From NCBI GenBank assembly GCA_009692395.1, contig SHZG01000001.1, forward strand, positions 1 to 46,874: a stretch of 46,874 nt of DNA. The letters are read 5' to 3'. Within the stretch, counting starts at the first letter, position 1. The number at the start of each line of letters is the position of its first letter. This DNA comes from Methylococcales bacterium. Its GTDB lineage: Bacteria > Pseudomonadota > Gammaproteobacteria > Methylococcales > Methylomonadaceae. This document shows, piece by piece, positions 8,553 to 17,700 of the stretch. The notes under the pieces were generated by a model, which was given only the letters and a program-made list of their open reading frames with translations, was not told where the DNA came from and did no database searches. Made by a program: the position numbers and the translations under genes.

Positions 8553-9515
8553 ATGGAAAATCAAGAAAATAACACAGAAAAAGCCGCTGGTTGGGAACGA
8601 GAGGTGTTGGAAAAAATCGCCCTAGCCGCCGTCACTGAGCAAACTCGCGCTAGACGTTGGAGTGTGTTTTTTAAATGCCTCATGTTTGGCTATTTAGCCA
8701 TCGTAATGGGGGTTGCACTGTATCCCAATATGAAAAAAGAAATGGGCGGTGATGGCAAAGATCATACCGCAGTCGTGGACATCGTCGGTGTGATTGCCGA
8801 AGGTAAAGATGTCAATGCAGAAAATGTCATTAAAAGCCTACGCGCCGCCGTTAAAGACAAGAATACTCAAGGAATTATTCTGCATTCTAATTCACCTGGT
8901 GGTAGCCCTGTGCAGTCGGCTTATATTTACAATGAAATCAGAGCTATCAAAAAAGCCAATCCCAATTTACCGATTGTTGCAGTCGTTAGTGATATATGCG
9001 CTTCAGGGTGTTATTACATTGCCTCCGCTGCTGATAAAATTTTTGTCAATCCTGCCAGTTTAATTGGTTCAATCGGTGTGATTATGGATGGCTTTGGGTT
9101 TGTTGACACCATGAAAATGCTGGGTGTGGAGCATCGTTTAATCACCTCAGGTGCGCATAAAGCGATGTTGAGTCCATTCGCACCTTCCAATGCAGATGAA
9201 ACCAAATATATGCAGGGCTTGTTAAATCAAGTGCATCAACAATTCATTACGGCGGTTAAGCAAGGTCGCGGTGATCGCTTAAAAGAAACCCCCGATACCT
9301 TTTCTGGCTTAGTGTGGACGGGTGAGGAAGGCATTAAATTAGGCATTGCCGATGCGGTTGGTAGCGATAGCTCCGTGGCGAAAGAGTTAATCGGTGCAGA
9401 CCGCTTAGTGAACTTTACTGAGTCAGAACAGTTAATCGACAAAATAATGGACAAAATGGGCGCGTCATTCGGTCACGCCTTAGGTAGTACGCTACAAACT
9501 CCTTCATTGCGCTAA
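8553..9515 (+). CDS. sppA: Signal peptide peptidase, S49 family (short SppA)
   Basis: A membrane-bound serine protease that degrades leftover signal peptides. The 320-residue protein is the short, single-domain form. One membrane helix spans about residues 38-58 with a cytoplasmic N-terminal tail, and a periplasmic protease domain follows. The nucleophile is Ser151 in CASGCYY and the general base is Lys203 in SGAHKAM, giving the Ser/Lys dyad of the S49 family. It is the third gene of the rluC operon, 6 bases after the HAD phosphatase, and is followed by a perfect hairpin that could help end transcription. Confidence 0.92.
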   Translation: MENQENNTEKAAGWEREVLEKIALAAVTEQTRARRWSVFFKCLMFGYLAIVMGVALYPNMKKEMGGDGKDHTAVVDIVGVIAEGKDVNAENVIKSLRAAVKDKNTQGIILHSNSPGGSPVQSAYIYNEIRAIKKANPNLPIVAVVSDICASGCYYIASAADKIFVNPASLIGSIGVIMDGFGFVDTMKMLGVEHRLITSGAHKAMLSPFAPSNADETKYMQGLLNQVHQQFITAVKQGRGDRLKETPDTFSGLVWTGEEGIKLGIADAVGSDSSVAKELIGADRLVNFTESEQLIDKIMDKMGASFGHALGSTLQTPSLR

Positions 9516-9525
9516 CGTTTAACTT

Positions 9526-9556
9526 CGTAGAGACGTTGCCTTGCAACGTCTCTACG
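9526..9556. repeat. Dispersed palindrome, GTAGAGACGTTGC family
   Basis: A perfect 14-base-pair stem (CGTAGAGACGTTGC / GCAACGTCTCTACG) with a three-base loop lies between sppA and the phoP-like gene. The same core, TAGAGACGTTG...CAACGTCTCTA, recurs at 14699-14725. It has no T-run, so it looks more like a mobile repeat than a classical terminator, although it may slow transcription or stabilise the sppA message. Confidence 0.85.
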
Positions 9557-9578
9557 GCGCAGTGCATTCATCTTCAGT

Positions 9579-9594
9579 TCACCTCATTAGGTGA
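9579..9594. promoter_or_regulatory. Short palindrome before the phoP-like gene, possible operator
   Basis: TCACCT, four bases, AGGTGA: a perfect 6+6 inverted repeat about 37 bases before the regulator gene. It could be a binding site for a dimeric regulator or a weak hairpin. PhoP sites are normally direct repeats, so autoregulation through this site is not implied. Confidence 0.3.
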
Positions 9595-9630
9595 TAGTGC
9601 CGCTCATTCACTAAAGCACACGGAATAATC

Positions 9631-10314
9631 ATGCGTATCCTTATTGTCGAAGACGAAAAATTAATTTGTGAACAACTTCGTCGCTATTTTGTAGACAAAG
9701 GCTTTGCTGTTGATGTGGCGCATACCGCAACAGACGGCGAACACATGGGCAAGGAATACCCGATGGATGCCGCTATTATTGATGTAGGTTTACCTGATTT
9801 TTCAGGCATTGAACTCATTAAACGGTTACGTCAACACCACGTCAAAGTGCCTATTTTAATTTTGACAGCACGGATGAGTTGGCAAGAAAAAGTCGAAGGA
9901 TTGGATGCAGGCGCGGATGATTATGTGACTAAGCCTTTTGAATACGCTGAATTACTGGCGCGTATTAATGCCCTCATTCGCCGTGCCGTTGGCTTAGCAC
10001 ACCCTGTACTCACACATGGTGACATTACCATTAACACAGTCGCACAGGAACTTTCTGTCGCAGGGGTAAAAATAGAACTCACTGCTTACGAATATAAAGT
10101 GCTGGAATATCTGTTATTCCATCAAGGCAAATGGATTTCTAAAACCATGTTAGCCGCCCATATCTATGATGAAGAGCTTGATCGTGACAGCAATGTGATT
10201 GAAGTGTTTATCGGTCGATTAAGAAAAAAAATTGACCCAGATGGAACACGCAAACCGATTGCTACCTCGCGCAATCGTGGTTACAGCATACTTGAAGATA
10301 AGGGGAATGACTAA
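9631..10314 (+). CDS. PhoP-like response regulator (OmpR family)
   Basis: A 227-residue transcription regulator. The receiver domain (1-115) has the acidic pair near E8-D9, phospho-acceptor Asp51 in IIDVGLPD, the threonine in LTAR and the lysine in TKPFEY. A winged-helix DNA-binding domain follows (about 128-222; the recognition region contains DRDSNVIEVFIGRLRKKI). It belongs to the OmpR/PhoB class and looks most like PhoP/QseB-type regulators. It ends 1 base before the sensor kinase gene. The signal and targets are unknown; the PhoP likeness rests on overall sequence and on pairing with a PhoQ-like kinase. Confidence 0.85.
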   Translation: MRILIVEDEKLICEQLRRYFVDKGFAVDVAHTATDGEHMGKEYPMDAAIIDVGLPDFSGIELIKRLRQHHVKVPILILTARMSWQEKVEGLDAGADDYVTKPFEYAELLARINALIRRAVGLAHPVLTHGDITINTVAQELSVAGVKIELTAYEYKVLEYLLFHQGKWISKTMLAAHIYDEELDRDSNVIEVFIGRLRKKIDPDGTRKPIATSRNRGYSILEDKGND

Positions 10315-10315
10315 T

Positions 10316-11686
10316 ATGTTGCATAAATCCATCACTCTGCGGCTATTTTTTTCTGAATGTTTGGTACTAATCACTTTCTTCGCGTTGGTAGTATTAACCT
10401 TTGATTATGTTGTAATTGATGGCTTTGCTAAAGATAGATTGCAAGATTTCATGATGAAACTGGAAAAAGAAACAGAAGGATATGTTGCCAAACCAGAGAA
10501 CATTGATGAATTAAAAATGCCCAAACTTTTCAGAGAAGGGCGATTCGGTGATAAAGACTCTGGTCTATATGGCTTTATTGCTGACAATAATCAAGAAATA
10601 TGGCGATCACCTTCAACTAATATAAAGCCACCACCACCGCCAGTTAAATTACCCGCTAACCTGAATAGTAATCAATCGTTATTTCTAAAAGATGACAGCG
10701 ATAAAAGCAAACGGCGTTATGTATTGCATAAAAGCGTGACCCTAAAAAATACCTGCAATCAACCAAATGATTACATTTTAACGGTGAGCGAAGGTGATTT
10801 ATTTGCGAGTACACAAGTTGACAAGCTCAAAGAATCTTTACAAGAATCGATGACGGTATTAGGTTTGGCGTTACTGGTGATTCGGTTCTTAGTATTACGC
10901 TCAGGCTTAAAGCCGTTGCGCAGCATTGTTAAAGACTTAGAAGCCATTGATGAAGGTAAAAAAGAGTTGTTAAACGGGCAATATCCCACCGAACTACAGG
11001 GCATTGTTAGTAATTTAAACGCCTTTATTACGCATGAACGCGTACGCTTAGAACGCCATCGACATCATCTCGCCGATTTAGCCCATAGTTTAAAAACGCC
11101 GTTAGCTATTCTACGCGGTTGCACCGAAAATTTTGAGGGGCAAAAAGACACCGTGAATGAGCAAATCACCCGAATGGATGACATTATCACTTATCAACTA
11201 CAACGCGCTTCTGTTAAAGTTGAACACACCGTGATTAAGCAACTTAACGTCTGCGCTATCATTGACAAAATTCATGTCTCACTTAGTAAAGTGTATCTCG
11301 ATAAAACCATTCAGTTTGATATTGCCATTCCTGAACAATGCTTTGTGTATTGCGAAGAAGGTGATTTATATGAAATTGTTGGCAACCTCATGGATAACGC
11401 CTGTAAATGGTGTAACCACCGTGTCAGCGTGAGCATTGAACTTAAACCGCGTAAAGACCGCCGTAATTATTCGCTGTTATTACACATTGAAGACGACGGT
11501 GCGGGTATTCCCGTCGGCAAATTCAACCAAATTTTAAAACGCGGTACGCGCGTAGATGAAAATATACACGGGCATGGTATTGGGGTCAGCATCGTCAATG
11601 AAATCATTAAGCTACTCGGTGGTAAATTAGACGGTGGCAGAAGTAAGACTCTAGGCGGTATGCACTGGCGAATTTATTTGCCGTAA
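10316..11686 (+). CDS. PhoQ-like sensor histidine kinase
   Basis: An inner-membrane sensor kinase of about 456 residues. The frame is open further upstream inside the regulator gene, but the ATG at 10316 directly follows the regulator stop and has an AGGGGAA-type ribosome-binding site. Membrane helices lie near residues 15-36 and 180-198. Between them is a periplasmic sensor domain of about 145 residues with an unusual PPPPPV run. The HisKA phospho-accepting His257 is in LADLAHSLKTPL. The ATPase domain follows, with N (NLMDNACKW), DDGAGIP and GHGIGVSI boxes. It probably phosphorylates the adjacent regulator. Its stimulus (Mg, peptides or other) cannot be told from the sequence. Confidence 0.85.
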   Translation: MLHKSITLRLFFSECLVLITFFALVVLTFDYVVIDGFAKDRLQDFMMKLEKETEGYVAKPENIDELKMPKLFREGRFGDKDSGLYGFIADNNQEIWRSPSTNIKPPPPPVKLPANLNSNQSLFLKDDSDKSKRRYVLHKSVTLKNTCNQPNDYILTVSEGDLFASTQVDKLKESLQESMTVLGLALLVIRFLVLRSGLKPLRSIVKDLEAIDEGKKELLNGQYPTELQGIVSNLNAFITHERVRLERHRHHLADLAHSLKTPLAILRGCTENFEGQKDTVNEQITRMDDIITYQLQRASVKVEHTVIKQLNVCAIIDKIHVSLSKVYLDKTIQFDIAIPEQCFVYCEEGDLYEIVGNLMDNACKWCNHRVSVSIELKPRKDRRNYSLLLHIEDDGAGIPVGKFNQILKRGTRVDENIHGHGIGVSIVNEIIKLLGGKLDGGRSKTLGGMHWRIYLP

Positions 11687-12271
11687 TAATGCCATTGGCA
11701 CATTCTATACAATTTTTTCATCAGCATTGCTTGAGATAATAATGCTTGGAAAAATACCCATTAATAAGTAACATAGCCGTAGTCGGAATACACTCAGACG
11801 AGTTTAGTTAGACGATTTTACAAAAATCGCTTGAATGTTGACTCTGAGAATAAAGTTACACGCAATCGAATGCGTGTAGCCATTATAAGCGGCGTTATAT
11901 CCTATTGATAACAACGCCAGCTAAACCGACTTAACAAAACACCATGAAGCGGCATAAGCCACTTCATAACAAGAATTTCGGGTTTATGGTTTGACCCTAA
12001 CGCACGATTTATAACGCCTGTTTTCAAACAGAATTTACCACAAGACTGACAATATCGACTTACTATCTGCCCGCGTTAGCTATCATTGCCTTGACCTATT
12101 TAAAGCTCAATCTACAACGCGCCGCTGACGGCATAAAACCACAAAAATTCAGCCAAAAGTCATATTAATCAACCCTATCGCTCTGTTGTACCTATCAATT
12201 TAACTTAACGATGATTAAAACCAGTCAACCCAGTAAACTCTCATGGAGCAGGACACCACAAGGAATATTGA
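11687..12271 (+). promoter_or_regulatory. Long structured leader region of rne
   Basis: The 585 bases before rne hold no convincing gene. They contain a run of small hairpins: CGATTTTACAAAAATCG (11813-11829) inside a longer stem CTCAGA/TCTGAG (11793-11798 with 11843-11848); ACACGCA/TGCGTGT (11858-11877); GGCGTT/AACGCC (11891-11918); ATGAAG-GGC/GCC-CTTCAT (11944-11967); CTGTTT/AAACAG (12018-12031). E. coli rne has a 361-base leader whose hairpins let RNase E destroy its own message. A similar feedback leader is likely here, but the transcription start is unknown. The GGAATATTG before the ATG supplies the ribosome-binding site. Confidence 0.5.
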
Positions 12272-14689
12272 ATGAAAAGAATGCTTATCAACGCTACGCA
12301 AGCGGAAGAACTGCGAGTCGCTTTGGTAGATGGTCAAAAGTTATACGATTTTGACATTGAAATCCCATCAAAAGAACAAAAAAAATCCAATATCTACAAA
12401 GGTATTGTCACTCGTGTAGAACCCAGTTTAGAAGCCGCCTTTATTAACTATGGCGCGGAAAAACAAGGCTTTTTACCCTTTAAAGAAATTTCCCCGCTGT
12501 ACCGTCACGCCCAAGAGGGTAGCGAAGAAGGTCGTCGTCCTAGCATCAAAGACTTGATTCGTGAAGGTCAAGAAATTGTCGTCCAAATTGAAAAAGAAGA
12601 ACGCGGCAATAAAGGCGCGGCACTGACAACTTATATTAGTTTGGCAGGTACTTATTTAGTGTTAATGCCTAACAACCCTAAGGCGGGCGGTATTTCCAGA
12701 CGCATTGAAGGCGAAACCCGCAGTGACTTACGCGAAGTTATGGCATCGTTAGAAATCCCTGAAAACATGGGGCTAATTGTCCGTACCGCTGGCTGTGGTA
12801 AAAACGCCGAAGAATTGCAATGGGATTTGAATTATTTAATGCAGTTGTGGGAAGCTATCGACCGTACCGCGAAAGAACAACACGCACCGTTTCTCATCTT
12901 TCAAGAAAGCAATATCATCATCCGCGCCTTACGCGATCATTTGCGCGGTAATATTGATGAGATACTCATCGACAACGAAGAGTCTTTTAAACTGGTACAA
13001 AAGTTTTTAAAACAAGTCATGCCGCATTTTTTGCCCAAAGCAAAACTGTATCAAGACGCTGTACCGTTGTTTAATCGCTATCAAATTGAATCCCAAATTG
13101 AAATCGCTTACGGGCGTGAAGTGTCACTGCCGTCTGGTGGCTCTATCGTCATCGACCATACCGAAGCGTTGACTTCTATCGACATCAACTCTGCCCGCGC
13201 CACTAAAGGCAGTGATATTGAAGAAACCGCGCTCAATACCAATATGGAAGCGGCAGATGAAATTGCCAGACAACTGCGGTTACGCGATTTAGGTGGCTTA
13301 TTTGTCATTGATTTTATCGATATGCTGTCCAATAAAAATCAGCGCACCGTGGAAAATCATTTGCGTGACGCATTGAAAATAGACCGCGCCCGCATTCAAA
13401 CTAGCCGTATCTCACGCTTCGGTTTGTTGGAAATGTCACGCCAACGGATACGTCCTTCTTTAGGTGATTCAACTGCCATACCCTGCCCCCGTTGTAAAGG
13501 TCAAGGCACAATTCGTAATGTTGAATCAGTCGCGCTGTCGGTGTTACGCGTGCTTGAAGAAGAAGCAATGAAAAAAGGCACCGAAAAAGTCATTGCTCAT
13601 TTACCGATTGAATGTGCGACATTCCTATTAAATGAAAAACGCAGTGTCATCGAACAAATTGAAAATCGCTTAAAAGTTGGCATTGTGATTTTGCCAAGCA
13701 GACATTTAGAAACCCCTGCTTATAACATTGACCGCATTAAAGAAAAAGAAACGGGTGATGAAAAACCCAGCTACTTACAAATTAAAGCCGAAGACATTAC
13801 CATTCCTGAGTTTGCTCAACAAAGCAAACATCCAATTGAAAGAGCGGCAGTCAAAGAATTTTTACATGATTCGCCTGCGCCGATACAGAACAAAAATGAT
13901 GCCGCTAGTTTAATTAAGCGTTTTTGGAACAAGCTGGTGCACTGTAGCACTGGAGTAGAAACAGCAACACATTTACCCGAAACGACACTGCCACCCGTTG
14001 TTAGTGCTGAAAAAACACAACCAGCCGAAGGGCAACAAAATAGAAGTCGTAACAACAATAACAGACGTGGCAAAGGCAAAGGCAAAGCGACACAAGATCG
14101 CAACACTACGCAAGATTCAACTTCACCACCGCCTGTGGCTCAAGCAAATCAAGAGCCAGGCCCTGCCCGTCAACAACGTGGCCCAAGCCGTAATGTTAGA
14201 CCTAATATTATACCCGCAGTCACTGTTGAAGCCAATGTGAAAAGTGAAGCCGTTATTGTGCCTCAACCTATTGTTATTCCTGAGGCAGTTAATGAAGTGC
14301 TAGTAACGACTGATACTGACACGGCGATGACGGTAGACGAACAAGCACCCAAGCCTGAAAGAAAAAATAACACGCGTAGAGGGCCAAACCGCAGAAGACC
14401 GCGTAATCCTAACTACAAAAAACCTGAATTAGACAGTGACACCCAACCGTCTTATCACGATGAAGTACCGCACATTGAAATAATTGAAACCGAACCACGT
14501 CCTGCAAAAGCTCGTTCATACAACAGTGAATTCGCTGAACGTGTCGAAAAAATTGAGCGGGCTGAACAGCCAGTGAATACGCCAAGTCCAGTAGAGCATC
14601 ATGCACCTGTTGTAGAAGCTGCACCTACAGCTGAGATTAAAGAAGTCAAAGTTGATGTAATTAAACAAGACTCAAACCCAGAGTCGTAA
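12272..14689 (+). CDS. rne: Ribonuclease E
   Basis: RNase E is the main single-strand endoribonuclease of mRNA decay and rRNA/tRNA processing, and the scaffold of the degradosome. The 805-residue protein has an N-terminal S1 domain (about 35-120), the 5'-sensor and RNase H-like parts, and catalytic Asp304 (SIDINSARATKGSD) and Asp347 (VIDFIDM). The Zn-link cysteines are C405 and C408 (CPRCKGQG), almost identical in position to E. coli D303, D346, C404 and C407. The C-terminal third is low-complexity. It has Arg/Asn-rich RNA-binding stretches near 590-615 and 690-710 and acidic/proline parts, and is shorter than the E. coli scaffold. A long structured leader precedes the gene. Confidence 0.97.
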   Translation: MKRMLINATQAEELRVALVDGQKLYDFDIEIPSKEQKKSNIYKGIVTRVEPSLEAAFINYGAEKQGFLPFKEISPLYRHAQEGSEEGRRPSIKDLIREGQEIVVQIEKEERGNKGAALTTYISLAGTYLVLMPNNPKAGGISRRIEGETRSDLREVMASLEIPENMGLIVRTAGCGKNAEELQWDLNYLMQLWEAIDRTAKEQHAPFLIFQESNIIIRALRDHLRGNIDEILIDNEESFKLVQKFLKQVMPHFLPKAKLYQDAVPLFNRYQIESQIEIAYGREVSLPSGGSIVIDHTEALTSIDINSARATKGSDIEETALNTNMEAADEIARQLRLRDLGGLFVIDFIDMLSNKNQRTVENHLRDALKIDRARIQTSRISRFGLLEMSRQRIRPSLGDSTAIPCPRCKGQGTIRNVESVALSVLRVLEEEAMKKGTEKVIAHLPIECATFLLNEKRSVIEQIENRLKVGIVILPSRHLETPAYNIDRIKEKETGDEKPSYLQIKAEDITIPEFAQQSKHPIERAAVKEFLHDSPAPIQNKNDAASLIKRFWNKLVHCSTGVETATHLPETTLPPVVSAEKTQPAEGQQNRSRNNNNRRGKGKGKATQDRNTTQDSTSPPPVAQANQEPGPARQQRGPSRNVRPNIIPAVTVEANVKSEAVIVPQPIVIPEAVNEVLVTTDTDTAMTVDEQAPKPERKNNTRRGPNRRRPRNPNYKKPELDSDTQPSYHDEVPHIEIIETEPRPAKARSYNSEFAERVEKIERAEQPVNTPSPVEHHAPVVEAAPTAEIKEVKVDVIKQDSNPES

Positions 14690-14698
14690 GCGATACGG

Positions 14699-14725
14699 TA
14701 GAGACGTTGCAGTTCAACGTCTCTA
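14699..14725. repeat. Dispersed palindrome between convergent rne and dnaE
   Basis: An 11-base-pair stem TAGAGACGTTG / CAACGTCTCTA with a five-base loop, the same family as 9526-9556. It begins 9 bases after the rne stop. Its right end (CTA, 14723-14725) is the TAG stop codon of dnaE on the other strand. It may act as a shared barrier or terminator for the two converging transcripts. Confidence 0.85.
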
Positions 14726-17700
14726 TTTATATTTTACCGTCGCATTAAATGCTTTTAACTGCACCAATAATTCATCGGTCGGATGTACCCGCCACGCATC
14801 ACCCAGTTGTAAAGTTGCACGCGCAACCACCGAGCTATACTCAATCACCACAGGACACCGCCCACCTTTAAACGGTGTGAGTGCTGCCGCCAATTCAGTC
14901 ATTACATTATCGACTGTCCACGTCAAAGTCAGATTTTTAGCATAAGCCTCTCTGGCTTGATCGATGTGATATATCTTTTCCACTTTTAACTGCGGCACAT
15001 TTAAATAGTCATTAATTGCCAACACCCCTGCGACAATCAGCACTGCATCTTTATAATCGCTGGAAAAAATACCCTGATAATTATCGAATACTTCATGCTG
15101 AGCCGCTATTTCCAGCCGCCCTGTATTATCATCCAAAATCGCCACGCCACGACTTTTACCTTGTTTGTTTTGCCGTACACCAATGTCAATGGCTAACCCT
15201 GCGACCCGCGCTTTTAAGCCATTACTACGCGCTCGTTCTAAATCTATCATCCACGCACTAATTGATTTAATGCCTAACTCTTTTAATTCTGGTGCGTAAC
15301 TGTCTATCGGATGCCCTGTTAAATACAAGCCTAACACCGTTTTTTCTGCATCCAAGCGGTCTTTAGCTGACCACGGAACAACTGTTGCACTGTAAGTCTG
15401 TGACTCATCGACCGCCGCATCATCACTGACCGCCAAACCAAATAAATCATTCTGACCAGCCGCCGCCATTTTGCCGTGTTGTTCAGCAATTTTTAGCGCG
15501 GTGGGCAATTCGGCTAAATGGGCGGCGCGGTTATCATCAAATGCATCAAACGCCCCTGCACGAATCAACGCCTCCAACACCCGTTTATTAAATTTACGCA
15601 AATCCATGCGGTTACATAAATCATAAAGCCCTGAAAATAAGCCGTTATCATCACGCTCTTTGACCATCTCCTCAATCGCCGCTTCACCCGCACCTTTCAA
15701 CGCGCCTAAGCCATAAACGATGTGTCCTTGTGCATTGACAGTAAATTTATACTTAGACACATTAATCGTCGGCGGCAGAATTTTCAGCTTCATGTGCCGA
15801 CATTCTTCAATCAAAATCACCACTTTATCAGTGTTATCCATATCCGCTGATAACACCGCCGCCATAAATTCAGGCTGATAATGGGCTTTTAACCACGCGG
15901 TTTGATAGGCGACTAGGGCATAAGCGGCAGAATGGCTTTTATTAAAACCATAACCCGCGAATTTTTCCATCAAGTCAAAAACATACGTTGAAATTGATTC
16001 GTCAACGTTATTTTCGGTCGCGCCTTTGGTGAATTTATCGCGCTCCTTCGCCATTTCTTCTGGCTTTTTCTTCCCCATGCAATTATGAGCGATAAAATCA
16101 TTGGCAATGAAGTTATGCGTATCGGGAATAGTTAAATCAAAAACGGCATCTACACCAATATAGTCAATACTGATAATGTCATCCCAAAAAACTTCGGAAT
16201 CTGCAATTGCTAATAATTGTTTATCTTGGAGTGCTTCGGCAAAACGCCTCACTCTATGACGTGATAATTTTTGTCGTGGCTGAGTAAAATTTAATCCACC
16301 CGACATAACTCCTTTATTGACACCAACCGCAGCATCAATCTCCGACCAAGTCATTCCGCTAACCTGTTTGCTCTCGCTGATTAAATGGGTCACTGCCGCT
16401 GGTAATTGATGTTTGGATTGATTTTGTAACTTCTCTTTTACGCGTTCATAACAAAGCTGAGCTTTTTGAGCCTTATCGGCACTTAAAAACGGCTGAATAA
16501 CCGTGCAAAATTTCAGCACATCTTCGCGCCCTGTCACTTGCGCCCGATAGGCAATATACGGCTGTCCTTTATATTGAATAGTTTTTTTATTGAATAACGC
16601 GACTATCCCCAAACGCAATAATAAATATTGAACTTGCTTAATGAGCGTAGGTGAGGTGGAGTTATAATCGGTATGCCCTATTGCAGTATCAAAACTGCCA
16701 TCTGTAGCCCACAACGCCCCCAAAAACAAAGCGGTGTGCGTCGCCGATAATTCATAAACCCACGCGGGAATCTCTTTGTCTCTGGAATGGGCGCGTTTGA
16801 TATGACTATCAACCCATTGCTTAAACGCACTGACAAAACCAATACGCGCATAACAAACGGTTTTGCGTCCGTCATGATATTGAGAATCTAACGGTGCGGA
16901 TTGCCAAAATAGTTTGACACTACAGGCATTAAAATCTTCAATGAACGCCATATCACTGTTACAAAAATAACTGTGTGACGGCTTTTTAGTAGATACATGT
17001 CCATCACCAATTAAATACGCTGTTAATTTGATTTGCGCATCCGTTATGTCGCTTTGCTGAGTAATCGGCAATGTCCGCGCCAAACCAATACTATCACCGA
17101 CTGCAAACTGCTCTAAGGTTTGCCAACCTAGCGGCGTATAAAACAAATGGTCTGACGTTGCACGGATTTTGCGCTGGGTTTTAGTGGTGATTTCCCAAAC
17201 TTCACGCTGTCCATTGGGATAAATTGCGGTTATCGGTTGCGCAACTATTTTTTGCGTCGTTAAATTCACAGAAAATAATTGTCGCCCTAGCCAATACTCT
17301 TGATTATCAGCAATGTCTTGTAAGCTGACGCATTGCCCTGTGGCAACATCCACCACTTGCGTTGAACCACTCAAACAGCGGCGCAGCATATCCGCGCCAC
17401 CCAAGGTATAGAGTGCCATTTCCCGCGCAATTTGCATGACCTGCTCTTGATACAAAATAACGCCGTTGGTGGGTTTTAGTATCGGCTCTAGTAATGGATG
17501 GGCGTATTCGGCTTGTTGGCGTTTGTGTTTGACGTTGACGTAATCATCGACCATGCCAGATTCCAGAGGGCCGGGGCGAAACAATGCTACTAAAGCGATG
17601 ATGTCATCAAAACAATCGGGGCGGAGCTTTTTAATAAGCTCTTTCATACCGCGTGATTCCAATTGGAATACTGCCGTGGTGTCGCCATTTTGTAACAACG

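Noticed and set aside
10232..10315. Longer sensor-kinase start inside the response-regulator gene
   Set aside because: The added 28 residues overlap the conserved regulator end in another frame. The ATG at 10316 has a proper ribosome-binding site and is followed by a normal first membrane helix.
11687..12271. A small gene or tRNA in the rne leader
   Set aside because: No frame has a convincing start with coding character, and none of the hairpins assembles into a cloverleaf.
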